From Lachnospiraceae bacterium (GTDB taxonomy: Bacteria > Bacillota > Clostridia > Lachnospirales > Lachnospiraceae), in assembly GCA_016281385.1 (NCBI GenBank), contig JAEEIN010000153.1, forward strand, positions 1-43,765: a stretch of 43,765 bases of DNA, read 5' to 3'. Both the position numbers and the translations under genes were made by a program. Shown in pieces: positions 15,278 to 23,103 of the stretch. The notes under the pieces were generated by a model. The model saw only the letters and a program-made list of their open reading frames with translations. It had not been told where the DNA came from and did no database searches. Positions within the stretch are counted from its first letter, which is position 1, and every line of letters begins with the position of its first letter.

Positions 15278-17302
15278 CTATTCAATATATGTAACTACAT
15301 CCGTTTTCTTAGCAAGCATAACTCCATCATTTTCAGCATAGCCAAGTGCCACCATGCTCCATATAGTGTGATTTTCCGGAACTCCATATTCATTCAGAAG
15401 ACTTTTTATCGGTTCCTTGTCTCGGAGTGTCATAAGCGGATTCAACCATACTGAACCTATGCCATATGAGTATGCTGCCAGCATTATATTCTCTGTGGCT
15501 ACAGATGCATCCTGACACCCGTATGGGTTGCGAGTATCATTGGAAACCAAAATCAATGCAGCCGGGTTTTCAAATCCATAGCACTGAACATTATTATTTC
15601 TTGCTGTTTCAATTGTTTTTTCTTTTATGCGAAGAATCTGTTCTTGATTCGAGATAACCGTAAAATGCCATGACTGCATATTGTGCCCCGAAGGAGCATA
15701 CATTCCGGCCTGCACCAGCATTTGCAATGTATTTCTATCTATTTTATCGTCCTTGAATCTCCGAATGCTTCTTCTGCCCATAATAGTCTGAATGACCGGA
15801 TTCATTAACGATTCTTTTCCATGCTCCTCCCATTTTTTTCTAAGTGCTTTCCTATCGAGTTTTTTCATATTATTTCTTGGAAGTGCCTGGATTGGAACAA
15901 ATTTCGCAGGTATTTTGAATTGTTCCAGCCTATCTGAAAGAAAAATCTTTAATTCGTCTTCAGAATAGCCGGCGTCATTAGGAACAACAAACAGCACGGC
16001 CATCTGTCCACTGACACCATCGGGATCGTTGACGCCTATGCATGCGCATTCTTTAACATGCTCATTATCGTTTGCTGCGTTTTCCACCTCTATGGGGGAC
16101 ACCTTTTCGCCGCAGACATTTATGATATCATCGGCCCGGCCGAGCATGTAAATATATCCCTCATCGTCCGTATAAACAAGATCATTGGTCACGAGCCATC
16201 CGTCAACCAGCGTTTGAGCTGTCAATTCCGGCATATCCCAGTAACCGGCCATCTGCATCGCACCCCGAAGGGCCATCCTGCCATAGTGCTCAATTCCGGT
16301 ACCTTTAACATCGGAATTATCCTCATTCAGAATCTTTACATCAATGCCCTCCAGTGGCTTCCCTATGGAATCGATCTTTTCGGGGTGTCCGGAAATATTC
16401 AAAAACAATGCACCGCCGCTTTCCGTTGATCCCCATGTGTTATGAAGTTCAACATTGGGCAGTAATTCCGGAATCCTTTTTCTTAATCTCTTTTCAAGCG
16501 ATCCGGCGCTGATTTCGATATACCTGAGCCTTCCGAGTATTTCCGCGGCCCTGTCCTGCATCTGTCCTAAAATAACGTCCATGGAAGCGGAAACTGCCGC
16601 CAGTCCGGTGCAATGATGTGTTTCAATGTTGTTTTCAATCTCCTTGGCAAACGAAAAACCGTTTTGGAGAACCAGCGTCGCTCCTACAAAAAACGTGGAT
16701 CTCATTACTCTTACACCAAAGGAATGGTTTAACGGTAACGGAAGGAGGATCACATCACTCTCCCTCATCCCGATACCGTTTACGGTGTTGTTCATATTGG
16801 CAAGAATACACCCCACAGTCAGCTTTGCGCCCTTGGGCTGTCCTGTGGTGCCTGTGGTAAACAAAAGCTCAATAAGATCACTCTTTTGAAGGTTTTCTTT
16901 TTGGGCAAATTCCGCATATGTATCAAGCTTATAGAGCATTTTGAGAGAAACAACCCGGGTTTCGTCGCCGCATTTCTGTGTATCGCTCAGCATGGCAACC
17001 GGATGAACCAGATCCGCAATCCTCTTTATCGTTTCCGGCTTGGCGCTCTTATCTACGGGCACGGTAACTGCTCCAAGATATTGGATTGCCAGAAAAGCAA
17101 CAACAAACTCCGGTTTGGATAACGCCGTAAGGATAACCCGCTCTCCCTTCTTTACTCCGATACCGGCAAGACAGGTTGCGCAATTCTTTATCTTTGCCGC
17201 AAGCTCTCCGTATGTCAGAATTTCATTCCTAAATGCCAGGGCTTTCTTTTCGTTATTATGCTCTGCGTTATGCAATACCGCATCTACAAGGGTTTGGCAC
17301 AT
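15278..17302 (-). CDS. Fusion of acyl-adenylating ligase and nitroreductase-type flavoprotein
   Basis: This protein has 674 residues. Residues 1 to about 500 form an ANL ligase: FTTGTTGQPKGAKL near 148-161, LPLNHSFG, a W-G-S-T-E-S-G-G motif and the C-terminal LPRNNMKKLDRKALRKKW with the catalytic Lys. It resembles acyl-CoA/acyl-ACP synthetases rather than amino-acid A domains. From about residue 504 a nitroreductase-like domain begins (MGRRSIRRF, APSGHNMQSWHF, then GIGSVWLN and ALGYAEN), 171 residues long. Such FMN domains oxidise or reduce carrier-bound substrates, for example dehydrogenating amino acyl or thiazoline groups. A ligase fused to this fold suggests activation and redox tailoring of one acid by one polypeptide. 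AGAGGAAAAT precedes the ATG, and the carrier gene at 17315 lies 12 bp upstream. Confidence 0.88.
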   Translation of the reverse strand: MCQTLVDAVLHNAEHNNEKKALAFRNEILTYGELAAKIKNCATCLAGIGVKKGERVILTALSKPEFVVAFLAIQYLGAVTVPVDKSAKPETIKRIADLVHPVAMLSDTQKCGDETRVVSLKMLYKLDTYAEFAQKENLQKSDLIELLFTTGTTGQPKGAKLTVGCILANMNNTVNGIGMRESDVILLPLPLNHSFGVRVMRSTFFVGATLVLQNGFSFAKEIENNIETHHCTGLAAVSASMDVILGQMQDRAAEILGRLRYIEISAGSLEKRLRKRIPELLPNVELHNTWGSTESGGALFLNISGHPEKIDSIGKPLEGIDVKILNEDNSDVKGTGIEHYGRMALRGAMQMAGYWDMPELTAQTLVDGWLVTNDLVYTDDEGYIYMLGRADDIINVCGEKVSPIEVENAANDNEHVKECACIGVNDPDGVSGQMAVLFVVPNDAGYSEDELKIFLSDRLEQFKIPAKFVPIQALPRNNMKKLDRKALRKKWEEHGKESLMNPVIQTIMGRRSIRRFKDDKIDRNTLQMLVQAGMYAPSGHNMQSWHFTVISNQEQILRIKEKTIETARNNNVQCYGFENPAALILVSNDTRNPYGCQDASVATENIMLAAYSYGIGSVWLNPLMTLRDKEPIKSLLNEYGVPENHTIWSMVALGYAENDGVMLAKKTDVVTYIE

Positions 17303-17314
17303 ATTTTCCTCTCT

Positions 17315-17539
17315 TTAGCTCAATCTAGAAATCATATTGACCATTGCATCAACCGAATTGAAATTTTCCGGTACTATTTCTTCATATGGTATTATCAGTC
17401 CAAATTCCATCGAAATGGCAGATATTATCCCGACTATGGTAAGGGAATCAAGTATGGAATCATCTACCAGATCGGCATCGGTAAGAAAATCAATCTGCGG
17501 ATACTGTTCTCCCAGCACTTTTAAAAGTCTCTCTTTCAA
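17315..17539 (-). CDS. Acyl carrier protein, PENF class (ACP 5), TTG start
   Basis: This is a 74-residue carrier with Ser32 in ILDSLTIVGII and VPENFNSVDAMVNMI as helix 3, matching ACP 1 and ACP 2. The start codon is TTG at 17537-17539 with a strong GGAGGTG at the correct distance and no ATG alternative. It lies between the adenylating enzymes at 15278 and 18285, either of which could load it. Confidence 0.9.
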   Translation of the reverse strand: MKERLLKVLGEQYPQIDFLTDADLVDDSILDSLTIVGIISAISMEFGLIIPYEEIVPENFNSVDAMVNMISRLS

Positions 17540-17540
17540 A

Positions 17541-18260
17541 TCACACCTCCTGAATTACCTCTATCTTTTTTATATATTCGTCGTATATGCTCTCTACCCT
17601 CCCCCCGAGATTTATGTGAAGATTTATCGAAGCGGCGTTCGAGGAGGAAACATTGCCGCAATACTGCCTGCATTCATATGCGTTGCCACACTCCATCTGC
17701 TTTAACATGCCGTTATAAATCCCCCAGGCTGCCATTTTACCTCTCATATCGTTTTTTGTGACACCCAGGATATTCTCTCCGGTTCCGTCCGCCTTAAGCT
17801 CAAGAACCGTAAATCCCAGAAGTTCGGACGTATCCGGCACCTTGGTTTCAAAAATCCGGATGTTTCGTTTGGAAAATCCGTCAAAATAGCCTTTTAATGA
17901 CTTGCTTGCCAGCTCCATATCGTACTGTTCATCCAAATGAAACCGTCTGTCATGTTTGTATACCCTGCACGCCAGATCATACATTGCAGTGTCCAATGAA
18001 TCCGTCACGGATATGGGCATATCTATGAGCTTTTGAGAAATCGCCTCTCGGTGTGCTTTGGTATTGTTGGGATCAATCCTCATCCTGAGGATCCTATCAT
18101 GAAATCTGAATCCGCATGCCTCTATTTCGGCCCTTTGCGGATCATGACAATCTCTTCTCAAAATAACATAGGTAGTTTTTGTGTAATTTATTTTCTCCGG
18201 ATAATCCTCACCGCAGTCATATATGTCAATATTGTAATCTTCGCATACTATTTCCAGCAT
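17541..18260 (-). CDS. WecD-like GNAT acyltransferase
   Basis: This protein has 239 residues from the ATG at 18260, chosen because GGAG lies eight bases upstream. An in-frame GTG at 18269 would add three residues. The middle reads RVYKHDRRFHLDEQYD, close to the R-F-H-x-D element in front of the GNAT core of WecD-type amino-sugar acetyltransferases. The strand/loop DGTGENILGVTKNDMRGKMA and the C-terminal SSNAASINLHINLGGRVESIY (which includes the N-x-x-x-x-x-x-x-x-L-G-F-like end) complete the fold. WecD N-acylates a nucleotide-linked amino sugar, so here the acceptor could be an amino sugar and the donor a carrier-bound acyl group. The stop lies one base from the carrier gene at 17539. Confidence 0.65.
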   Translation of the reverse strand: MLEIVCEDYNIDIYDCGEDYPEKINYTKTTYVILRRDCHDPQRAEIEACGFRFHDRILRMRIDPNNTKAHREAISQKLIDMPISVTDSLDTAMYDLACRVYKHDRRFHLDEQYDMELASKSLKGYFDGFSKRNIRIFETKVPDTSELLGFTVLELKADGTGENILGVTKNDMRGKMAAWGIYNGMLKQMECGNAYECRQYCGNVSSSNAASINLHINLGGRVESIYDEYIKKIEVIQEV

Positions 18261-18284
18261 ATGTCTCACTCCGGTTTTCCCAAT

Positions 18285-19799
18285 TTAATGCTCTTTAAGC
18301 AGATCTTTTAATTGCAGACGGTCGATCTTTCCGTTTTTGTTATAAGGAAAAGCGGCTATTCTCACCACAAGCCCCGGCATCATATAGTCCGGAAGCTTGC
18401 CTGCCAGCGTACTGTTTATTACCTTTAAATCCGTTTCCTTTCCCTTGTAAAACAGTACAATCCTCTTTTTATCCTCATCATAAATACATGCCCTGGTATC
18501 GATACCGTCTATTGAATCAAGCGCCGTTTCTATCTCGCCAAGCTCTATGCGATGCCCCATGTGCTTTATCTGAAAATCTTTGCGTCCGACATACATCAGT
18601 TCGCCGCGGGAATTGTATCTGACCAGATCTCCGGTTCTGTAAACAGGATCGTTGTAACGGTCATTCAGCGGATTTTGCACGATCGAGGCCTTTGTTTTGT
18701 CGCGATCATTGTAATATCCCATGGTTACACTGCAGCCCCTGATGCACAATTCCCCTGTCTCGTCACCCTGCACCGGTTTGTTGTCTTCATTCAAAACAAG
18801 GATCCCGGTATTTTCGCAGGGATAACCAATGGGAAGAGCTTCATCGTCCGAAAAATCCCTGTCTACAATATAGTATGTGCTTGCATCCACAGTCTCACAG
18901 GGCCCGTACAGGTTTGCAAACATCGCATTCGGAACGGCCCTTCTCCAAATATTCAGCTGTTTGTTCGGCATCACCTCACCGCAAAACAAAATCCGCGTCA
19001 AATATAAGGGCTTTATTCTTTCAAACGTCCTTAGATTTGCGATTATGCATAGAGCCGAGGGAACCCAGAAGATGATACTGATGCGATTGTCATTAAGATA
19101 TTCCACAAGCTTAACCGGAAACATAAACAACGAATGCGGAACGATATAATTTGTACAGCCGTTTTTGAGGGTACAGAACAAATCGCCTATGGAAAGATCA
19201 AAATAAAACGGGGACTGATTGGCAAAGCGATCCTCGGCCGTTATATTGAACTTTTCAGTCATCCAGTCCGTAAAATCAATGATTCCCCTGTGATTTACTG
19301 TGACTCCTTTGGGAATACCCGTTGATCCGCTGGTAAAAAGAACATATACCGGATCTATGTCCAGTATCTGCGATTGAATAGTATTAAGAATGGAATTGTC
19401 GATATCTTCAGTCAATAACCCGTCATATTGGAAAATAACCGAATTTCCTTTGACGCTTTCCGCAATATCCCTGTGCTCACTATCTGTAATGATAGCCACG
19501 GGATTCAGTGTTTTTGCTATGCTGTTAAGCCTGTCAAAGGGCATTGCGGTATCAACCGGAGTATAGAAATTACCGCTGTACACCACGCCCATGAAGCAGA
19601 CAATATTGCGAACGCTCTTGTCCATTATGATCATAACCGGTGAACGCATTACATTTAATCGGGACAGCGCAGTCCCGATTCTTCTAGCGGTTAAATCCAA
19701 TTCGGAAAACGAAATCGTTTCGTTTGAATCTACGTACGCTTCCTTATCAGGGTATTCTCTTACAGTCCTTTGTAAGTATTCCAAAACATTCCTTGTCAT
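18285..19799 (-). CDS. Free-standing adenylation enzyme (DltA/NRPS A-domain type), paralogue
   Basis: This protein has 504 residues with the A3 motif FTSGSTGIPKG (155-165), A4 FDLS (200-203, Asp retained), A5 ANLYGPCE, A7 YRTGD and A10 NGKIDRLQL. Motif positions are identical to those in the enzyme at 9683, and long stretches match (HRGIIDF/Y, IIFWVPSAL, RILFCGEVMPNKQLN, WRR/K), so the two are duplicates that may differ in substrate. Position 202 changes from Asn to Leu in the specificity region. The start overlaps the end of the MBL gene by the four bases ATGA, with GGAGGG upstream, so the two are translationally coupled. GC content is about 47%, against about 33% for its paralogue. Confidence 0.9.
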   Translation of the reverse strand: MTRNVLEYLQRTVREYPDKEAYVDSNETISFSELDLTARRIGTALSRLNVMRSPVMIIMDKSVRNIVCFMGVVYSGNFYTPVDTAMPFDRLNSIAKTLNPVAIITDSEHRDIAESVKGNSVIFQYDGLLTEDIDNSILNTIQSQILDIDPVYVLFTSGSTGIPKGVTVNHRGIIDFTDWMTEKFNITAEDRFANQSPFYFDLSIGDLFCTLKNGCTNYIVPHSLFMFPVKLVEYLNDNRISIIFWVPSALCIIANLRTFERIKPLYLTRILFCGEVMPNKQLNIWRRAVPNAMFANLYGPCETVDASTYYIVDRDFSDDEALPIGYPCENTGILVLNEDNKPVQGDETGELCIRGCSVTMGYYNDRDKTKASIVQNPLNDRYNDPVYRTGDLVRYNSRGELMYVGRKDFQIKHMGHRIELGEIETALDSIDGIDTRACIYDEDKKRIVLFYKGKETDLKVINSTLAGKLPDYMMPGLVVRIAAFPYNKNGKIDRLQLKDLLKEH

Positions 19800-20470
19800 T
19801 TTCCCTCCAAGGGTATCATGAATTCGTCTCCATGCCCTGGAAAAACATAGCGTCCTTTAATCAGCGAGTCCAGGATTGGGCGTGAATATTCTTCATATAC
19901 ATTTCTTTTTCCTCCGGGCAGCGACAAAACCGGATCTCCATTGTCTGCTATCGAGTCGCCGGCAAACAGATACATATCGTCCATCAGAATGCACATACTG
20001 TCATCCGAATGACCCGGAGTAAAAATAAATCTGATTTCGTGATTCTTCCATGCAAACACTTCTCTGTCGGAAAAATAATAATCCGCCGATGTTTCGTATT
20101 CCGGAACGACTATCCTCGGCGATGATTCCGGCGCCTTCTTTCGGCGCATTTCATTTATCATTGTTCCGAATGCGGAAAGATTCTTTCTGCAATCACTTAG
20201 GATATCCCTAGATCTTTCCGATGCTCCTATCCTTACACTGAAGGCTTTCTGCAATTCGGGAATACCCAAAATGTGATCATAGTGTCCATGGGTAAGAAGC
20301 ACCAAAACATCCGAAACACCTTTTTCCTTCAGGTACGGAACCAGTTCGTCTTCAAGCACCGCATCGATCAGTAATGCTTCCCCGTCCTTTATTATGCAAA
20401 AGGTCCTTGCCCCGATAATGTAGGATTCAAAGATATTGATTTCCAAATCTTCCCGTAAAAAGGCCCGCAT
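19796..20470 (-). CDS. Metallo-beta-lactamase-fold hydrolase (possible thioesterase)
   Basis: This protein has 224 residues from the ATG at 20470, which has GGAAGG upstream. An in-frame TTG at 20491 is less likely. Metal ligands are present: THGHYDHILGI (H-x-H-x-D-H), TPGHSDDSMCIL and the late Asp/His elements FAGDSIA and FPGHGDEFM. The layout is that of glyoxalase II-like hydrolases, which cut thioesters. In a pathway with five carrier proteins and no other thioesterase, release or editing of carrier-bound acyl groups is the likely job (inference). The 4-bp overlap with the adenylation gene at 18285 supports editing of that enzyme's product. A TATAAT hexamer on the minus strand at 20507-20512 could be an internal promoter -10, but no good -35 accompanies it. 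Confidence 0.85.
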   Translation of the reverse strand: MRAFLREDLEINIFESYIIGARTFCIIKDGEALLIDAVLEDELVPYLKEKGVSDVLVLLTHGHYDHILGIPELQKAFSVRIGASERSRDILSDCRKNLSAFGTMINEMRRKKAPESSPRIVVPEYETSADYYFSDREVFAWKNHEIRFIFTPGHSDDSMCILMDDMYLFAGDSIADNGDPVLSLPGGKRNVYEEYSRPILDSLIKGRYVFPGHGDEFMIPLEGK

Positions 20471-20539
20471 TTCTTCCTTCCCGACCGTCAATGTTGTACT
20501 GCTATTATTATATCGGCAGATACATAATTGATATTTAGC

Positions 20540-22090
20540 CTACAAAGGAATATTTCCATGCTTTTTTTGTACCGGCCCGTCTATTTTCTTGTCCTTGAGA
20601 GCCCTAAAGGAATCCGCCAGCTTGGCCCTTGTTTCCTCCGGCAGGATAACTTCATCGATGAATCCCCTTTTTGCCGCTATGTAAGGGTTCATATACTCGT
20701 TTTCGTACTCCTCTGTCAGCCTCCTTCTGTGATCTCCGTTATCCTTTTCTTCCTCGAGTTTGCGTCCGTACAAAATATCAACGGCACCCTCCGCTCCCAG
20801 CACAGCCGTCTGTGCGATAGGCCATGCAAAAACAACATCCGCACCCATTCCCTTGCTGTTCATGCAAATATATGCCCCTCCGACAGCCTTTCTTGTGATC
20901 AGGGTGATTTTGGGAACCGTTGCTTCCGCATATGCATACAGAAGCTTAGCGCCTCTTCGGATAATCCCACCGTGCTCCTGCCTGGTCCCGGGCAAGAATC
21001 CCGGAACATCCTCAAGAGTCAGAAGCGGAATATGGAAGCAATCGCAAAAGCGGATGAACCTTGCAGCCTTCTCAGAGGCCGCACAATCAAGTGAACCGCC
21101 CATATAGAAGGGCTGATTGGCGACTATGCCGATCACCTCACCGTCTATTCTGGCAAAGCCCACCAGAATATTTTTGGCGTAATCCTTCTGGACTTCAAAA
21201 AGCGAATCCCTGTCAACAAAGGTTTTTATCACCTTCGTTACATCGTATACCTTTCTCTGGTTATCGGGTACAATCTCCTCCAGCATGGCCGAATCGTCTG
21301 TCTTTATATGCCCTGCATCAAAGGGAGGATTCTCGTCCATATTCTGGGGAAGATAGCTAAGTAGCTTCTTTACTCCCTCAAGACATTCCTTTTCCTCCGC
21401 ATATTTAAAGTGGACCACCCCGCTGATCTCTGCCTGAACCTTGGCGCCTCCAAGCTCGTCCGCACTTACATCCTCTCCCATAACGGATTTGACTACCTTG
21501 GGCCCGGTGATAAACATATGCCCTGTCTTTTCCGAGATGAAAATAAAATCCGAAAGTCCCGGAGCATAACATGCCCCGCCGGCACAGGGACCCATGATCA
21601 CCGCAATCTGGGGGATCACGCCCGAAGCCATGGTGTTTCGGTAAAACATACTGCTGTATCCGTCAAGTGATGTGATGCCTTCCTCTATTCTGGCTCCGCC
21701 GCTGTCATATATGGCTATATAGGGCGCCTTCATTTTTAATGCCATATCCATGATATGGCATATTTTTTTGGAATGATACTCCCCCAGGGTTCCCCCCATT
21801 ACGGTGAAATCCTCGGATGAAGCATATACGGTTCGACCGTTTACCTTTCCGTATCCGATTATCACGCCGTCTCCGGAAATGCATTTTTCGGCCATTCCGT
21901 AGGAGTCGCCCCGCGACTCCACAAGGCTTTGAATTTCCACGAAGCTCCCCTTGTCAAACAGCAGTTCAATGCGCTCTCTGGCAGTATATTTTCCCATTTC
22001 GTGCTGCCTTGAAATACGCTTTTCACCACCGCCCATTTTGGATGCTTTTCTTTTTGCTATCAGATCTTCCCGGTACTTGTCATTCCACAT
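20540..22090 (-). CDS. Acyl-CoA carboxylase carboxyltransferase (beta) subunit
   Basis: This protein has 516 residues from the ATG at 22090, which has GGAGG nine bases upstream. An ATG at 22108 has no such site. The carboxyltransferase signatures SGGARIEEG and GPCAGGACYAPGLSDF, the crotonase-like second half (EDVPGFLPGTRQEHGGIIRR, RKAVGGAYICMNS) and the usual PccB length are all present. It transfers a carboxyl group from biotin to acetyl- or propionyl-CoA, making malonyl- or methylmalonyl-CoA as extender units. Neither biotin carboxylase nor biotin carrier is encoded here, so these must come from elsewhere in the genome. A sodium-pump decarboxylase alpha subunit is the alternative reading. 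It is the first gene of the operon, divergent from fabD, which fits a role in extender supply. Confidence 0.9.
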   Translation of the reverse strand: MWNDKYREDLIAKRKASKMGGGEKRISRQHEMGKYTARERIELLFDKGSFVEIQSLVESRGDSYGMAEKCISGDGVIIGYGKVNGRTVYASSEDFTVMGGTLGEYHSKKICHIMDMALKMKAPYIAIYDSGGARIEEGITSLDGYSSMFYRNTMASGVIPQIAVIMGPCAGGACYAPGLSDFIFISEKTGHMFITGPKVVKSVMGEDVSADELGGAKVQAEISGVVHFKYAEEKECLEGVKKLLSYLPQNMDENPPFDAGHIKTDDSAMLEEIVPDNQRKVYDVTKVIKTFVDRDSLFEVQKDYAKNILVGFARIDGEVIGIVANQPFYMGGSLDCAASEKAARFIRFCDCFHIPLLTLEDVPGFLPGTRQEHGGIIRRGAKLLYAYAEATVPKITLITRKAVGGAYICMNSKGMGADVVFAWPIAQTAVLGAEGAVDILYGRKLEEEKDNGDHRRRLTEEYENEYMNPYIAAKRGFIDEVILPEETRAKLADSFRALKDKKIDGPVQKKHGNIPL

Positions 22091-22135
22091 GGCAATATGC
22101 CTCCGCATGATTCATTTTGTCCTGTTTTAACGTTC

Positions 22136-22164
22136 TTGAAGATTTCTTTCCTAACGCTTATACT
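22136..22164 (+). promoter_or_regulatory. Promoter for fabD
   Basis: TTGAAG (22136-22141), a 17-bp spacer and TATACT (22159-22164) form a near-consensus sigma-70-type promoter. It lies about 50 bp before the ATG at 22219, which has AAGGAG at 22208-22213. The -10 overlaps the inverted repeat listed separately. Confidence 0.65.
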
Positions 22165-22179
22165 ATATCATATATAGTA
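22161..22179. promoter_or_regulatory. Inverted repeat in the divergent control region
   Basis: Arms TACTATAT (22161-22168) and ATATAGTA (22172-22179) flank the three bases CAT. The site covers the -10 of the plus promoter and lies between two divergent start codons (22090 minus, 22219 plus), which is where a shared operator would be expected. AT-only repeats also occur by chance in this base composition. Confidence 0.4.
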
Positions 22180-22218
22180 TTTTTTATACACAGATATGCA
22201 TAAAATAAGGAGATCATC

Positions 22219-23094
22219 ATGGCAACCGCTTTTATCTTTCCGGGACAGGGCTCCCAGGCCCCCGGTATGGGCAGAGACCTGTACGAATCACTGTCTGAGG
22301 CACGCACAATTCTTGACAATGCTGCCGACATTCTTGATTTTGATATCAAAAAAATGATGTTTGAGGGTCCTGAAGAGGTCATTAATGACACACAATATTC
22401 CCAGCCCCTGATTTATACCTGCAACGCCATGTATCTGGCCAAGGCCGCTTCCATGGGCCTTAGCTTTGATTATGCGGCAGGGCACAGTCTGGGTGAATAC
22501 AGCGCTTTATACGCATCTAATGTAATTTCTTTTTCCGAGGGACTTAAGCTTGTAAGAGAACGCGGCCTTGCAATGAGCAGGCAAAACGGCAAGGGAACCA
22601 TGTCAGCGGTCGTCGGCCTTACGGAAGAGGTGCTTGCCCCCTATATTGAAAAAACAAAGGGCGAAGCGGTTATAGCCAATTATAATACGCCTACCCAGCT
22701 GGTCATTTCCGGCACCGAGTCCGCAATAGCCCTTATGGAAAGGGAGCTGTCCGGCAGGGATAGCGTTATTATCAAAAGATTAAATGTCAGTGCCGCCTTC
22801 CACAGCCCTCAAATGAAGGCTGCGGCAGAGATTTTCACCCCTTATATAGAGAAAACCGAGTTTAATCCTCCCTGCTGTCCGGTTGTATCCAACGTAACCG
22901 CGCTTCCGACAACAGACGTGGATGAGATTCGAAATAATCTCATCAGACAGATTGAGGGTCAGGTTAAATGGTATGACAGTATTCTTAATATGACGTCCGC
23001 CGGAGTGGACGAATTTTATGAAATAGGCTACGGAAAAGTATTGAGAGGTATGAACAGAAGGATCAGTGGAGCAGCTAAGTGTCTGGGTATATAG
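22219..23094 (+). CDS. fabD: Malonyl-CoA:ACP transacylase
   Basis: This 291-residue FabD has the FPGQGSQAPGMG opening, the nucleophile Ser90 in GHSLGEYSAL, an active-site His in AAFHSPQMK and the typical C-terminal YEIGYGKVLRGM. It loads malonyl groups onto carrier proteins for the KAS III enzymes. It is slightly short of the 305-310 residues of many FabDs but has all motifs. It has its own promoter divergent from the main operon and is separated by nine bases from the next gene. It may be a dedicated second copy, because housekeeping fabD normally sits in a fab operon, which is not seen here. Confidence 0.95.
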   Translation: MATAFIFPGQGSQAPGMGRDLYESLSEARTILDNAADILDFDIKKMMFEGPEEVINDTQYSQPLIYTCNAMYLAKAASMGLSFDYAAGHSLGEYSALYASNVISFSEGLKLVRERGLAMSRQNGKGTMSAVVGLTEEVLAPYIEKTKGEAVIANYNTPTQLVISGTESAIALMERELSGRDSVIIKRLNVSAAFHSPQMKAAAEIFTPYIEKTEFNPPCCPVVSNVTALPTTDVDEIRNNLIRQIEGQVKWYDSILNMTSAGVDEFYEIGYGKVLRGMNRRISGAAKCLGI

Positions 23095-23103
23095 GAGGTT
23101 ATC

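Noticed and set aside
9683-19799. Classical non-ribosomal peptide synthetase cluster
   Set aside because: There is no condensation, epimerisation or thioesterase domain, and all adenylating enzymes and carriers are separate proteins.
20507-20512. Internal promoter before the MBL gene
   Set aside because: TATAAT is present on the minus strand, but the hexamer 17 bp upstream (AATATC) is a poor -35. It is mentioned only as a possibility.
20528-21360. Several plus-strand frames opposite the carboxyltransferase gene
   Set aside because: These are overlapping shadows in different frames. The minus-strand gene has unmistakable carboxyltransferase motifs.
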